From the IMG/VR virus record IMGVR_UViG_3300032224_000947, positions 1-43,521 of that record: 43,521 nucleotides of DNA; one strand, 5' to 3'. Position 1 is the stretch's first letter, and the number at the start of each line of letters is the position of its first letter. This DNA comes from a virus. The position numbers were made by a program, and so were the translations under genes. Shown here one piece after another: positions 27,278-38,677 of this stretch. A model generated the notes under the pieces. That model was given only the letters and a program-made list of their open reading frames with translations, was not told the origin of the DNA and did not search any database.

Positions 27278-29158
27278 ATGGCAACTACTGAAAATAGAAA
27301 TATAGTCTACTTAAATAAAAACTTCTCAGATTTTAGAACAAATCTTATTGAGTTTGCTAGGACTTATTTTCCTCAAACATACAATGATTTCACACCAGCA
27401 TCACCAGGAATGATGTTTATGGAGATGTCAGCGTATATAGGAGATGTCATGACATTTTATTTAGATAATCAAATCCAAGAAAATTTCATACAGTACGCTA
27501 GACAAAGAAATAATGTTTATGCTTTAGCTTATATGTTAGGTTATTTTCCTAAAGCTACAGGAGTATCTACAGTTGATGTAGATATATATCAACAAGTGCC
27601 TTCTATTTTAAGTGGATCAACATATATCCCTGACTATAACTACACCCTTAGAATCTTAGAGAATACATCTATAGCTTCTACTACTGTACCTTCATCACCT
27701 TCATTTTTACTTCAAGATGCTGTTGATTTTTCTTTTTCAAGTTCACTAGACCCAACTGAGGTTAGTATATATCAAACAACTGGTAACTCAGTTGATTACT
27801 ATCTATTAAAAAAATCTCGCCCTGCTGTCTCAGCCCAAATTAATACCACAACATTTTCATTTGGAGCCCCTCAAAGATATCCAACAGTAGAAATTCTTGA
27901 TTCTAATATAATTGGTATATTAGATATTACAGATAGTGAAGGAAATAAATGGTATGAGGTACCATATTTGGGTCAAGAAATGGTTTATGACACTATTAAA
28001 AATACTAATGTTAATGATCCTAACTTTTACACAGATGAAGGAGATACACCGTATTTATTAAGATTAAAGAAAATTCAAAGAAGATTTATCACTAGATTTA
28101 TATCTGATAAAGTTCTTCAAATTCAATTTGGGGCAGGAACAACCCCAGCTAATAATGATGAAGAAATTACTCCTAATCCTGATAATGTAGGTTTAGGATT
28201 GCCTTATAAAAGATCATTATTATCCACAGCGTTTTCTCCTGCTAACTTTTTATACACAGACACATATGGTATAGCCCCATATAATACCACATTAACTGTA
28301 AGATATTTAGTAGGGGGAGGTTTACAATCTAATATAAATGGTGGGATTCTAAATAAGATTAATACTACATCTAATGTAAAATTTAATTACCCTAATCTTA
28401 ACGCTAATTTATCCACATTTGTATTTAATTCTTTAACTATAACTAACCCTAAAGCTGCTTCTGGAGGAGGTGCTGGGGATACTATAGACGAAATAAAACA
28501 AAAATCACTAGTTAATTTCACTACGCAATTAAGAAGCGTAACCCAAGATGACTATTTGATAAGAGCATTAAGTCTCCCATCAGACTACGGCTCAGTAGCT
28601 AAAGCTTATATAGAACCAGAAAAAATATCTAATCTACTACCAGGTGAAACTCCATCCGTTCTAGATTTATATATTTTAGCTTATGATGTTAATAAAGACT
28701 TAGTTACAGCGTCAGAAGCTTTAAAACATAATCTTAAAACTTATTTATCACAATATAGAATTATTAATGATTCTATTAGAATTAAAGACGCTTTTGTTAT
28801 TAATATAGGTATTAATTTTGATCTTATTATATTACCACAATATAATAATAATGAAGTTATAACACAATGTATACTTTCTTTACAAAATTATTTTAAGATT
28901 GATAATTGGCAAATCAACCAACCTATTATTCTTAGAGATTTATATATACTTTTAGATAAAATAGAAGGAGTACAAACTGTAAAAAGCATATCTATATCTA
29001 ATAAAAACTCTTCTAACTCTACCTCAGATTATTCTGTTTATTCATATGATATATCTGGCGCTACTAGAAATGGAATAGTATATCCTTCATTAGATCCTAT
29101 GATATTTGAAGTTAAATTCCCTGAATTAGATATTAAAGGAAGAGTGGTCCCTTTATAA
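27278..29158 (+). CDS. gp6: Baseplate wedge protein, gp6 / baseplate-J-like
   Basis: A 626-aa protein. The N-terminus (FSDFRTNLIEFARTYFPQTY, about 16-35) followed by 'SPGMMFMEMSAYIGDVMTFY' is the hallmark of myophage gp6/baseplate J proteins. In the central region 'GAGDTIDEIKQKSLVNFTTQ', with 'RSVTQDDY' just after, is the family's conserved ring-forming element, and the C-terminal half holds the dimerisation domain. It builds the wedge ring of the baseplate with gp25. Length agrees with T4 gp6 (660 aa). Confidence 0.88.
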   Translation: MATTENRNIVYLNKNFSDFRTNLIEFARTYFPQTYNDFTPASPGMMFMEMSAYIGDVMTFYLDNQIQENFIQYARQRNNVYALAYMLGYFPKATGVSTVDVDIYQQVPSILSGSTYIPDYNYTLRILENTSIASTTVPSSPSFLLQDAVDFSFSSSLDPTEVSIYQTTGNSVDYYLLKKSRPAVSAQINTTTFSFGAPQRYPTVEILDSNIIGILDITDSEGNKWYEVPYLGQEMVYDTIKNTNVNDPNFYTDEGDTPYLLRLKKIQRRFITRFISDKVLQIQFGAGTTPANNDEEITPNPDNVGLGLPYKRSLLSTAFSPANFLYTDTYGIAPYNTTLTVRYLVGGGLQSNINGGILNKINTTSNVKFNYPNLNANLSTFVFNSLTITNPKAASGGGAGDTIDEIKQKSLVNFTTQLRSVTQDDYLIRALSLPSDYGSVAKAYIEPEKISNLLPGETPSVLDLYILAYDVNKDLVTASEALKHNLKTYLSQYRIINDSIRIKDAFVINIGINFDLIILPQYNNNEVITQCILSLQNYFKIDNWQINQPIILRDLYILLDKIEGVQTVKSISISNKNSSNSTSDYSVYSYDISGATRNGIVYPSLDPMIFEVKFPELDIKGRVVPL

Positions 29159-29190
29159 AAAATAACCAAATTTTATATTTATAATAAAAA

Positions 29191-30300
29191 ATGGCAGTAT
29201 ATAAAATATTCCCTTCTAAAGATGCCACTATATATTCAGACACTCCTAATAAAAACACAGGACTTGATGAAATATTAGATGTATCTGTATTCCCTACATC
29301 ATTAAGTGAGTCTCCTATAGCTAGTAGATTCCTTATCCAGTTCTCATCTGATGATATATCTAATATTATTAGTAATAAAGCCCAAAACAAACAGTGGGAT
29401 GCATATTTAAGAACTTTTATAGCTAATGTAGATGGCTTAAATTTAGATACTATAATTGAAGCATACCCAGTATCACAATCTTGGGATATGGGAATAGGAA
29501 AATATTTATACATTCCTGAAGTGACAACAGGAGTTAGTTGGACTTGGAAAAATTACGAAGATGGGAATGCATGGTTCACTTCTTCAACATCATTTAATTT
29601 AAACACAACAGGTTCATGGTTTATATCATCTTCTATAGGTGGGGGAACCTGGTATACTAACTACGGTGCGTCTCAAAGTTTTAGCTATTACGGAGATAAA
29701 GATATAAACTTAAAAGTCACCCCAACAGTAAGAGCATGGTATAGTAGTAGTCTTATTAATAATGGATTTATACTTAAACAACAAGTCGAATTCAATACTG
29801 GCTCAGTCTATGATACTAATCTAAAATATTTCTCACGGGATACACACACTATCTACCCACCTTGTCTAGAAATTAGATGGAGAGATTATAATTTTAATAC
29901 TGGGTCATCAGGAATAACAATTCTTAACACTACACCAGCTACTATAGCTTTAGATGAAAACCCAGGAACTTTTTATCCTAGTAGTGTGAACCGATTTAGA
30001 GTTAATAGCCGACCTGAATATCCTACAAGAGTATTTAGTACAGCTTCCTATTTTGTTCAAAATTATTATCTTCCAACATCATCATATTATGCTATAAAAG
30101 ATTTAGATACTAATGAATATGTAATTGAATTTGATGATTTATATACTCAATTAAGTGCTGACACTACTGGTAGTTATTTTGATTTATATATGAATGGTTT
30201 GGAACCTGAAAGGTATTATAGTATATTAATCAAAACCGCTATTAATGGTAATGTGTTAGTATTTAATAATGATTATTATTTTAAAGTTATAAATGGCTAA
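29191..30300 (+). CDS. Baseplate/tail structural protein, 369 aa
   Basis: Starts MAVYKIFPSKDATIYSDTPN, then NTGLDEILDV and SRFLIQFSSDDI. This opening is that of a conserved structural protein next to gp6 in T4-like marine phages, resembling the DNRLRE-type beta domain. Beta-rich throughout with Ser/Thr/Trp-rich strands. It probably links baseplate to fibres. TATTTATA lies at 29176-29183. It overlaps the next gene by 8 bp. Confidence 0.65.
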   Translation: MAVYKIFPSKDATIYSDTPNKNTGLDEILDVSVFPTSLSESPIASRFLIQFSSDDISNIISNKAQNKQWDAYLRTFIANVDGLNLDTIIEAYPVSQSWDMGIGKYLYIPEVTTGVSWTWKNYEDGNAWFTSSTSFNLNTTGSWFISSSIGGGTWYTNYGASQSFSYYGDKDINLKVTPTVRAWYSSSLINNGFILKQQVEFNTGSVYDTNLKYFSRDTHTIYPPCLEIRWRDYNFNTGSSGITILNTTPATIALDENPGTFYPSSVNRFRVNSRPEYPTRVFSTASYFVQNYYLPTSSYYAIKDLDTNEYVIEFDDLYTQLSADTTGSYFDLYMNGLEPERYYSILIKTAINGNVLVFNNDYYFKVING

Positions 30301-30634
30301 TTATCCCTTAAATAAAATCCAATACGGAAAAATATCGTATGAAAATGTTATAGATACTTCTATAACTCAATTACAAACTCCTCCCCCACCTAAACCAAAC
30401 ACGGTAACTGTAGAAGAGTTTTTTAATTATTATCAAACTTTATTTTTTCAAATACCTAAAGAGGGAACTATAAATTCTCATATGTTCTTAGTAGAACAAA
30501 GTGGACAATATATAGGAACAAACGCTATAACAGAAGATGTTCAAGCGTTATTAGACGAGATAACAGCTTTAAGACAAGATCTTTTAGCAGCTAATCAACA
30601 ACTAGTAAATCTCCAAATGAATTCAAATATATAA
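30293..30634 (+). CDS. Small structural-block protein, 113 aa
   Basis: Starts MANYPLNKIQYGKISYENVI. A Pro-rich linker (TPPPPKPN), a globular middle and a C-terminal coiled coil (about 83-110, DEITALRQDLLAANQQLVNL). The coiled coil suggests oligomerisation; it may be a chaperone or fibre adaptor. Flanked by large tail genes. Confidence 0.6.
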   Translation: MANYPLNKIQYGKISYENVIDTSITQLQTPPPPKPNTVTVEEFFNYYQTLFFQIPKEGTINSHMFLVEQSGQYIGTNAITEDVQALLDEITALRQDLLAANQQLVNLQMNSNI

Positions 30635-30635
30635 T

Positions 30636-33600
30636 ATGAGTGCAAACATAACAGAAATATCACCAATAACGTTAGTCCCCACTCAGTTTTACGCTATTTC
30701 TGAGCAAAACTTAATCCAAACCCAAGAAGGTAACGCTGCTTTTAACCCTGAAACGGATTATGTTGAATATACTATAATATCATCTCCTGATGGTCAATTC
30801 CAAGTGACAGATATACCTTATATAGGATATAGATTCACAACAATGCCTAACGCTGCCCCCGAAGTAAGTATAGATGTTGAAAATGATTTAGCTGCTTTAG
30901 GATATAATACTGGTAACTTTAATGTATTATATAATTTTTTAAGACCTATATTAAGTTCGTCTTATGATAATGCTATTTTTTATATAAAAGAAATATCATC
31001 TAATAGAACTGAGGTTAAAATTTCAAGCCAACAAATAGATAATATTGATTTATTACTTAAAATTAATGCTTTTATAAATCAAAGGAATACATCATTATAT
31101 TTTGAAGATTTTTATTTAGATTTTGGAGGTAATTCATTATCAATAGCTAATAATTTAGTATTAGACACAACATCAACTCCATTTAATTTATTAGTAAATT
31201 TATATAATCCTTTACCTAATACTGTAAAGTTAAATGATACGTTTTGGATGGTGGAAATGTCTGCTGATCCTTTATCATTTAATGTAGAGTTCATACCTGA
31301 GATCATTGATTTACCTATAACGACAGCTCCAATAAAGGGCCCTAATTTTGATTTACCTTTTAAAAATCAAATCAATAACTCAACAAATTATCTAGATTAC
31401 ACTCAATTATTAGCTACAAATAATAGTTCTTCTTATTTCCAAATTAATAATTTATTAGAAGAAAAAGGATTAGAAATTAATATAGACTACGATGAATATG
31501 CTAACTTCATCCATTTCTCATCAGCTTTACAAAGATTAAAAAACTTTAAGTATAAAGTCCAATTAATAGAGCAATATAACAGTGATATAAACGCATTATT
31601 AACTGTTAACTCACCTAATGCAATAGGTGATGTAGTAGTTCTTGAGGGTAAAATAAACAATATTATAACTAATTTTGATGGGTATGAGTATTTTCTTTAT
31701 TTTGAATCTGGTTCTCAATACACATGGCCTAAACAAAATTCATCTCAACCTTATCAATTATACTCATCAACCTCACCAACAGTTACCACATGGTATGGTA
31801 GTGATGATTTAGCTTCCCCATACTTTGGAGGAGTGTCTTTAAGCGCTTCTGTGTATGACCAAAATAATCAAAATTACCTATACTACACAGTCCCAGAATA
31901 TATAAGAGACGACTCTAGCAATGACCCATATAAATTATTTATAGATATGATGGGCCAAATGTATGATAACATTTGGGTTTATTATAAAGATATTTCTAAT
32001 TTACATCACGCTGACAATAGACTAGATCATGGAATTTCAAAAGACTTAGTAGCAGATGCTTTAAGATCATTTGGTGTAAAAATTTACCAAAATAACTACT
32101 CTATAGATGATTTATACGCTGCTTTCCTAGGGTATAACCAAGCATCAGGCTCATACTACGTCTCATCATCTGGAGAGTATATAAATGAGTATATAGTAGC
32201 ATCGCATGAAGCTGCTATTGAACCAACAGATGATGTAAATAAAGAAGTATATAAACGTCTATATCATAATTTACCATATTTACTTAAAACTAAAGGTACT
32301 ATACCTGGTTTAAGAACACTTATTAATTGTTATGGCATCCCTGATTCTATTTTAAGAATTAGTGAGTTTGGGGGAAGAGATAGAGATATTTCTACATATG
32401 ATTATTATTACCAAAGATTTAGTAAAGCATTTCAACCTAAGAACAATGCTGTAGCTTTAATACCATGGTTACCACTATACAGAAATTACTTAAACTCACT
32501 TAATACATTCTACGTTTGGCCTACTGGTTATGTAGCTCCTGTTAATTTTGATAATTTAGATTACGTACTTGAAGATGCCGACGCTCTATACACAGTACCA
32601 GATTGCATACAATTTAGATTTAAAACAACTGGAATACCTCCAACAACCCATTATTCTCAATCTTTATTATTAAAAGTAACAACAGGTAGTTTAGTAGTAG
32701 ACCCAAGTCAAAATGAATATGTAGTTAATAATTACATAGATAATTACTTTATAAGTGATATAGTTTTTGAAGACGCTACTAAAAATTGGGATTTAGGAGT
32801 ATTCTTATTTTACACAGGATCAGGAACAGAATATATAGGTCCTGATTATTATCCTAATTATCAATATGGCAATTTAAGATTTTATCTTTCTGGTTCTTCA
32901 CTTGAGGGAGGGTTCGCTCAATCTGGAGATGTATATCTTCCATTTTTTGATGGTGGTTGGTGGAGTGTGATGTTACAAAGAAATACCCACCCATCATCTT
33001 CCCAAAATGACCAAAATACAACTTATACCTTATATGCAGCTAATAAACTATATAATGGGTATGATGGGGATATTATTGGATACATAGGTTCATCAAGTTT
33101 ATATGTTGATGGAGCTACATCTAGTTCTCTTAACGCGGCTTGGAATAGACATACAAATGATGCTTACCTAGCATTAAATACAGGCATGTTTGTAGGTGGA
33201 TTTATTTCTGGGGCCATGGTTGATAATAATTACATCCAAAACCCAGGAGTATTATTTACAGGATCATTACAGGAATTTAAATATTATTCACATGAGTTAA
33301 CTGAAAAGACATTTAAAGATTACACTATGAACCCTGAGTCTATCGAAGGTATAGAATTAGCAGGTAATCTAAGCTCATTTGATATACAAAACTTCAGAGC
33401 CCCACTAGGTAACGAATTAATAGATGAATTCTTATATTTTGTAACCGGGTCTACAAATTACGACTTATACTCCTCAGTTCACCCCGCTTCAACAGCCTCA
33501 GCTCAAACTTTAATAACTGAGTCATTTATTTTGCCTTCTTCTACATTTGTTAACTTTAGTGTAGATAATCCAAATTCTAATTTAAATACATTAAATAACT

Positions 33601-35339
33601 CAACTTATACTAATATATTTAATAATTTATCTAGCCAAGATGTATCAAGTGGTCCATACTTAAGTTGGAACTCAACTTCCGGTACTTTAATAGTTAACGC
33701 TACATGTTTAGGAGGAGCAGGAGAATTTACAATAGAAGGAACATTAGATGATCCTTTATCAAGCACATATAATATATTATTTGTATTATCATCATCTGTG
33801 CGAGGAAAAATAGCTTCGTCATCAATAAATGTTACTTCCCCAAGTAGTTACCTAGTACAATTTGACCCTGTATCTATTTACAATGGAGAACTAATAACTG
33901 TATTAGCCAGCGGATCTATAAATAATATAGAAATAACCCCAGCATCAATCTATGGCTTGAGTATCGAGAATTTATCAGTATACGGAGTTACCCCTATAAG
34001 TAATTACCAAATATTATATTACTCTTCATCAACCTCAGCTAGTCATATTGAAAACCAAGTAGAAACATACTATTTTGACCAACCCATAGCTGGTATTAGA
34101 AATCGCGTAACTGAAAAAATAAATATTGTTCCTACTCCTTTACCATATGTTAATATGTTTGTGACTGAGTCATGGGATGTAGTATCACAATATAAACATT
34201 TAAGCGATCAAAATTACCCATCTTTAAGCAGCGAAATCCCTGATGTTAATTTATTAGAAGTAGCGTTTTCGCCTCAAAATGAAATTGACGATGATATCAT
34301 AGCTTCATTAGGTTATTTTAATATTGGCGAGTTTATAGGCGACCCAAGATATATTTCATCTTCAAACACTAATTACACAGATTTATATAAATTAAGTGAA
34401 GACTACTTTAAAAAGTATTTTACTAATTATACATTATATGATTATATAAGATTAATTAAATTTTTTGACAACTCATTATTTAAATTAATTAGAGACTTCA
34501 TCCCCGCTAGAACTAATTTAGTATCTGGAGTGGCCATTAAGTCCCATTTATTAGAACGAAATAGATACCCTCAACCTCAAATGAGTTGGGAATCAGTAGA
34601 GTACTCAGGATCTATAGACACTGCCTTTATATCAGGCAGCACAGGAGGCGTTTTTAACCCGTATAATGTCTTAATTGATAGTGTTTACTTCCAAACTGAT
34701 AAAGAAAACTATAACTTAACACCCTCACCTATTAATCCATTTATTAATTCGACACCAACATCTAGTTTTGATTATGTTTCATGGTCACCCGAGACAGGAG
34801 AATTAGTAACATATTTTTACGGATTTGTAAAACTCCAAACAACAGGGTTTGTGGGTAGTGGCGGTGATGCTATTGTAGAATATATATCATCTATCAACGG
34901 CCCATTAGGAACATTTACAGGTATTGATAATACATCAGAATTTTATCCATGTGTTTACGGAGAAAGATTCTCAGTATTAATGAGTTCTAACACTTCATTT
35001 TTACCTATAAATAATTCAAGATTTATACTTAATAATGTAGTACCTTTTTCTAATCAAGCTTGGTATGAAACTACTATAGGTCCATCTGGGTCAACATTAT
35101 TACTTAATAATTCTCAAGAAGAGTTTTATGATGGAGAATTCTCAGGAAGCATATTAGAAGTAACAAATGGTGAGTTAAACTCATATAACCCTTTTAAATA
35201 TGTTAACCCAACTGAATTTACATTTGATTCAGTATTATACCAATATAACCCCCAAATAATTACCCCATCTTCCGATTTTACAAATGATAATACTTCTCCA
35301 AATCAAGGAGAAATATATTTATGGTTTGGAAGTATTTAA
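30636..35339 (+). CDS. Giant baseplate/fibre protein, 1567 aa
   Basis: The largest gene of the window. Near residues 430-590 it carries a conserved block of marine myophage wedge proteins: YDNIWVYYKDISNLHHADNR, KDLVADALRSFGVKIY, then YKRLYHNLPYLLKTKGTIPG and LINCYGIPDSILRISEFGG. Around 650-930 is a beta-sandwich region with FFDGGWWSVMLQR and 'GSLQEFKYYSHELTEKTFKD', a LamG/concanavalin-like pattern suggesting glycan binding. The remainder is Ser/Thr-rich beta structure ending in SPNQGEIYLWFGSI. It may combine the roles of T4 gp7/gp10-type wedge and fibre proteins. Confidence 0.7.
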   Translation: MSANITEISPITLVPTQFYAISEQNLIQTQEGNAAFNPETDYVEYTIISSPDGQFQVTDIPYIGYRFTTMPNAAPEVSIDVENDLAALGYNTGNFNVLYNFLRPILSSSYDNAIFYIKEISSNRTEVKISSQQIDNIDLLLKINAFINQRNTSLYFEDFYLDFGGNSLSIANNLVLDTTSTPFNLLVNLYNPLPNTVKLNDTFWMVEMSADPLSFNVEFIPEIIDLPITTAPIKGPNFDLPFKNQINNSTNYLDYTQLLATNNSSSYFQINNLLEEKGLEINIDYDEYANFIHFSSALQRLKNFKYKVQLIEQYNSDINALLTVNSPNAIGDVVVLEGKINNIITNFDGYEYFLYFESGSQYTWPKQNSSQPYQLYSSTSPTVTTWYGSDDLASPYFGGVSLSASVYDQNNQNYLYYTVPEYIRDDSSNDPYKLFIDMMGQMYDNIWVYYKDISNLHHADNRLDHGISKDLVADALRSFGVKIYQNNYSIDDLYAAFLGYNQASGSYYVSSSGEYINEYIVASHEAAIEPTDDVNKEVYKRLYHNLPYLLKTKGTIPGLRTLINCYGIPDSILRISEFGGRDRDISTYDYYYQRFSKAFQPKNNAVALIPWLPLYRNYLNSLNTFYVWPTGYVAPVNFDNLDYVLEDADALYTVPDCIQFRFKTTGIPPTTHYSQSLLLKVTTGSLVVDPSQNEYVVNNYIDNYFISDIVFEDATKNWDLGVFLFYTGSGTEYIGPDYYPNYQYGNLRFYLSGSSLEGGFAQSGDVYLPFFDGGWWSVMLQRNTHPSSSQNDQNTTYTLYAANKLYNGYDGDIIGYIGSSSLYVDGATSSSLNAAWNRHTNDAYLALNTGMFVGGFISGAMVDNNYIQNPGVLFTGSLQEFKYYSHELTEKTFKDYTMNPESIEGIELAGNLSSFDIQNFRAPLGNELIDEFLYFVTGSTNYDLYSSVHPASTASAQTLITESFILPSSTFVNFSVDNPNSNLNTLNNSTYTNIFNNLSSQDVSSGPYLSWNSTSGTLIVNATCLGGAGEFTIEGTLDDPLSSTYNILFVLSSSVRGKIASSSINVTSPSSYLVQFDPVSIYNGELITVLASGSINNIEITPASIYGLSIENLSVYGVTPISNYQILYYSSSTSASHIENQVETYYFDQPIAGIRNRVTEKINIVPTPLPYVNMFVTESWDVVSQYKHLSDQNYPSLSSEIPDVNLLEVAFSPQNEIDDDIIASLGYFNIGEFIGDPRYISSSNTNYTDLYKLSEDYFKKYFTNYTLYDYIRLIKFFDNSLFKLIRDFIPARTNLVSGVAIKSHLLERNRYPQPQMSWESVEYSGSIDTAFISGSTGGVFNPYNVLIDSVYFQTDKENYNLTPSPINPFINSTPTSSFDYVSWSPETGELVTYFYGFVKLQTTGFVGSGGDAIVEYISSINGPLGTFTGIDNTSEFYPCVYGERFSVLMSSNTSFLPINNSRFILNNVVPFSNQAWYETTIGPSGSTLLLNNSQEEFYDGEFSGSILEVTNGELNSYNPFKYVNPTEFTFDSVLYQYNPQIITPSSDFTNDNTSPNQGEIYLWFGSI

Positions 35340-35363
35340 TAAGTTTTTATATTACAAAGTATA

Positions 35364-37958
35364 ATGAGCCAACCCGCAATACACTACGCTAAAATTAGCA
35401 GAATAAATAAAGAAGGATTTGATATAACTGGCTATCTTTCTCAACTCCAAGTCTTCACAATGGATTATGAAGATATTGGGAGTGTGAATTATAACATTTT
35501 ATCCTCCCAAGAACACCCAACCTACTACCTATACCAAATCGACCCAGTATATACTACCTCTTCGTATTACCAAGTGATAGATTATACTTTAAAAGCTACT
35601 AAAAATTCATTACCTGTTGATATAGGCAGTACAGTTGTTAGCAATTATACTAATGTAAGTAGTAACCCAAATTCTTATTTCACATCATCACTCGGTACTT
35701 ATTATTTTTACAATACACCTAATATATACTTATCAGCTTCATTTACTTCTTCAGTGTATATAAACCCAGGAGCATTTTGTGGAACGAATAGTAAAATATT
35801 TGTTAGAATAACTAGACCTGATGGTTTAGTTTTAACAAAAGATATGTATGACTTAAGTGGATTTAACTCTACTACTACTATAACCATATCTGGCTCAACC
35901 GGATTATCTTTTAATACTACAAGTAATACTGAAAACCCAGGGATCATAGAGAATACATCACTTAGGGTATGGATTACAAACGTAGACCCAGGAGGAGGGA
36001 ATGGAGGAACATTAGAATTTTCTAATTTTAAATTTAACATCTCCCAATCTACAGCTCCTCAAAACCCACCAGATAACATTGTTGTATTCTCCCCAGACCA
36101 AGTAGATTTTTTCTACTCAGATTATAACCCACTATTTGGAAATGCTGAGATAAACAGAATATCTCAATTTAAAATGGATGTAGATTATGCTAATAATCCT
36201 TTAGTACCTATCAATTTTGACCAACTAATATCAGGATCTGCAACAAGAGCTGAGGTTCAAGATTCTAATTATGCTTCTCAAGCTTGGTCAAATATACGTT
36301 ATAATGGATGTGAATCAACAGCTATATTTTCTATATTAAATGATGGATTTAATGCCCCTGCCGCCCCAGCTATACCTAACACTTTAGATAGTGGGTACGG
36401 TAACTTGTCCCCGGCGGAAAAAAATGAAGCTTTTTTTGCTTATTTTGAAGGAGTAGGAGGAACTGGCCCTGAAATCATAGGACAAACTGCTTATCTTGTT
36501 AAATGGATTATAGATGAAAAAGGAAATACAACTGATCCTGAAATTAATATAGATCCTTTCACAGGTTTACAACAAAATGTAGGTGTTATAAATTTAACTG
36601 ATACTTTTGAACCTGGTAAAAATGTTAATGTATCTTTAATATCTAATGATCCACTATTAACATCTAACCCAAACGATGATTCATTAACAGGAATACATCC
36701 TATAACATATCTTGGGAGAATAAATAGTATACTTATTACTGAAACTGGGTCTAATTCAATAGATTATCTTAGAACTGCCTCATTCTCAGATGTTATAGGA
36801 GGAGTGACACCCGCTGTGAATTATAATTTCACAGCCCTTAGAGCAAGTTCTATAGATATAGCTGCTAACACTCCAACAATCATGAATTTTAGCACTGTAG
36901 AATCAGATCCTTCTAATGCTTTTAGTCCTCATACTACTTATTACGAATCACCAGGAACAACTACAAATGATGATGTTCAAGTACAATTTTCTACTAGAAT
37001 TGTATTGAGGAATTTAACTAGTGATAGTAATCAAATCTCTTTAACATTTGAAAAATCAACGGATGGTGGAGCTACATGGAGTGGCCTCCCAGTTAGTGGG
37101 CGGTATAGAGCCCCAAATAGTCAAGGAACAATTAATGGTGTCGCGTCTAATTTAATTTGGTATGTACCTACTTACTATAATGGGAATAACGAATGGAGTT
37201 TCACAGGTATGAGTATCCCTGCGGGCTCAAGTGGTACAATAAGAGAAATTGAAATGTCTTCTCCATTTATAGATTTAAATGCTGGTGATAGAGTTAGAAT
37301 GTATATAAATAGCTCACATGAATATAGATTTTATGGATTAGATCCTGATGGCACTTATAGTAAATTTACCGCTAAAATGACATATAATCCACAACTAGAT
37401 GTTACTTCTAGCTATTGGGGAGTAGGCACCTACCACCCAGCATATTCACGTGAACTTACTGTATTAACCGCCTCAAACCAACTAACCCAAATATATAACT
37501 CCCCAGTAATATATTACCAAAATGTTTATGATGGAGTTGATGAAACAACTACCCCTCCTACACCTACGTCTACAGTTTTAAATTTTGGATTTAGCACTCC
37601 TTCAATACCTTTTAATAACGTAGGTGGTCCACTCCCAGGAGATTATATAAGATTTGAATATAATCCTAATCAAGTGTATAATATTAAACAAGTAGGAACA
37701 GTAAGTAATCCATCATCTTCATATTTTGGGAATCTAACATTATCTGTATTCCCTCCTATACCTTCTACAGCTAACTTAAATCATTTTAATATATATAGAG
37801 TAGTAAACGATGGTTCATCAGTCATATTAGATGTACCTAAACCCGTAAGTGGTTATAGTTTTAGTGGGTTATTATACCCTCAATTCTTAAGCGAAGCACT
37901 ACAAGCATCATCTTCAGCGATAGTTCAAGATCTATCAGCGAAAGGAATAATATCATAA
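35364..37958 (+). CDS. Tail/fibre structural protein, 864 aa
   Basis: Starts MSQPAIHYAKISRINKEGFD. Beta-rich with many Ser/Thr/Asn-Pro turns; no membrane or signal segment. A central stretch (residues about 330-370) is helical. A carbohydrate-binding-like segment lies near 590-680, with EKSTDGGATWSGLPVSGRYR (BNR/Asp-box-like S-x-D-G-G-x-T-W). The Asp-box is found in sialidases and many adhesins. Placed between the giant protein and the fibre-like genes, it is probably an adhesin or wedge extension. Confidence 0.6.
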   Translation: MSQPAIHYAKISRINKEGFDITGYLSQLQVFTMDYEDIGSVNYNILSSQEHPTYYLYQIDPVYTTSSYYQVIDYTLKATKNSLPVDIGSTVVSNYTNVSSNPNSYFTSSLGTYYFYNTPNIYLSASFTSSVYINPGAFCGTNSKIFVRITRPDGLVLTKDMYDLSGFNSTTTITISGSTGLSFNTTSNTENPGIIENTSLRVWITNVDPGGGNGGTLEFSNFKFNISQSTAPQNPPDNIVVFSPDQVDFFYSDYNPLFGNAEINRISQFKMDVDYANNPLVPINFDQLISGSATRAEVQDSNYASQAWSNIRYNGCESTAIFSILNDGFNAPAAPAIPNTLDSGYGNLSPAEKNEAFFAYFEGVGGTGPEIIGQTAYLVKWIIDEKGNTTDPEINIDPFTGLQQNVGVINLTDTFEPGKNVNVSLISNDPLLTSNPNDDSLTGIHPITYLGRINSILITETGSNSIDYLRTASFSDVIGGVTPAVNYNFTALRASSIDIAANTPTIMNFSTVESDPSNAFSPHTTYYESPGTTTNDDVQVQFSTRIVLRNLTSDSNQISLTFEKSTDGGATWSGLPVSGRYRAPNSQGTINGVASNLIWYVPTYYNGNNEWSFTGMSIPAGSSGTIREIEMSSPFIDLNAGDRVRMYINSSHEYRFYGLDPDGTYSKFTAKMTYNPQLDVTSSYWGVGTYHPAYSRELTVLTASNQLTQIYNSPVIYYQNVYDGVDETTTPPTPTSTVLNFGFSTPSIPFNNVGGPLPGDYIRFEYNPNQVYNIKQVGTVSNPSSSYFGNLTLSVFPPIPSTANLNHFNIYRVVNDGSSVILDVPKPVSGYSFSGLLYPQFLSEALQASSSAIVQDLSAKGIIS

Positions 37959-37984
37959 TATTTATAATAAAAAACATATAAAAA

Positions 37985-38647
37985 ATGGGATTTCTTAATA
38001 ATCAAATAGTAACAGTTGATGCTATATTAACTACAAAAGGTAGAGAATTATTAGCTAAAAACGATGGCTCTTTCAGAATTACACAATTTGCTTTATCTGA
38101 CGACGAAATAGACTATACTCTTTATAATCCAACCAACCCATCAGGTTCTGCTTATTATGGGCAAGCTATAGAAAATATGCCTCTCTTAGAAGCATTTTCT
38201 AATGAGACTCAAGATATGAAATATTTACTTACTACTCTACCAAGAGGAACAGCTAAATTACCTATAATTGATGTTGGTTATACAGCTATTACTTTAAATC
38301 AAGGAGCTTCATTGAGTATAACACCTCAAACTCTTAATTATTTAGGAGCTACTCAAACATACGAAACATCAGGATACACTGCTACTATAGCAGACGTTCG
38401 ATTAATGAATACATTTACTGGAACTGGTATTAACACAGCTGCTGCTCAAGCTGCTAACTCGACAACAACATTAGGAACTAACGTTTCTAAAACAGTTATT
38501 GGCACTACCATTAGTTTAACAGCGACTACTGTTAATATTTTATTCGGTTCATTAACATCTTTAAGCACTACATTAACTATTGTAGGTAGAGATAGTGGAG
38601 CCAGAATAACTGTTCCTTTAGTTGTAACTCAAGCTAACGCTTGCTAA
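37985..38647 (+). CDS. Conserved tail-associated protein, 220 aa
   Basis: Starts MGFLNNQIVTVDAILTTKGR, followed by ELLAKNDGSFRITQFALSDD. This opening, 'TVDAILTxKGRELLAxNdgsFxITqFALaDDEIDY', is conserved in structural genes of T4-like phages. The C-terminal half is Thr/Ala-rich with repeated short strands. Probably a fibre attachment or tip component. TATTTATA lies at 37959-37966. Confidence 0.68.
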   Translation: MGFLNNQIVTVDAILTTKGRELLAKNDGSFRITQFALSDDEIDYTLYNPTNPSGSAYYGQAIENMPLLEAFSNETQDMKYLLTTLPRGTAKLPIIDVGYTAITLNQGASLSITPQTLNYLGATQTYETSGYTATIADVRLMNTFTGTGINTAAAQAANSTTTLGTNVSKTVIGTTISLTATTVNILFGSLTSLSTTLTIVGRDSGARITVPLVVTQANAC

Positions 38648-38677
38648 TAATTAAATTTATAAAATAAAAATATAAAA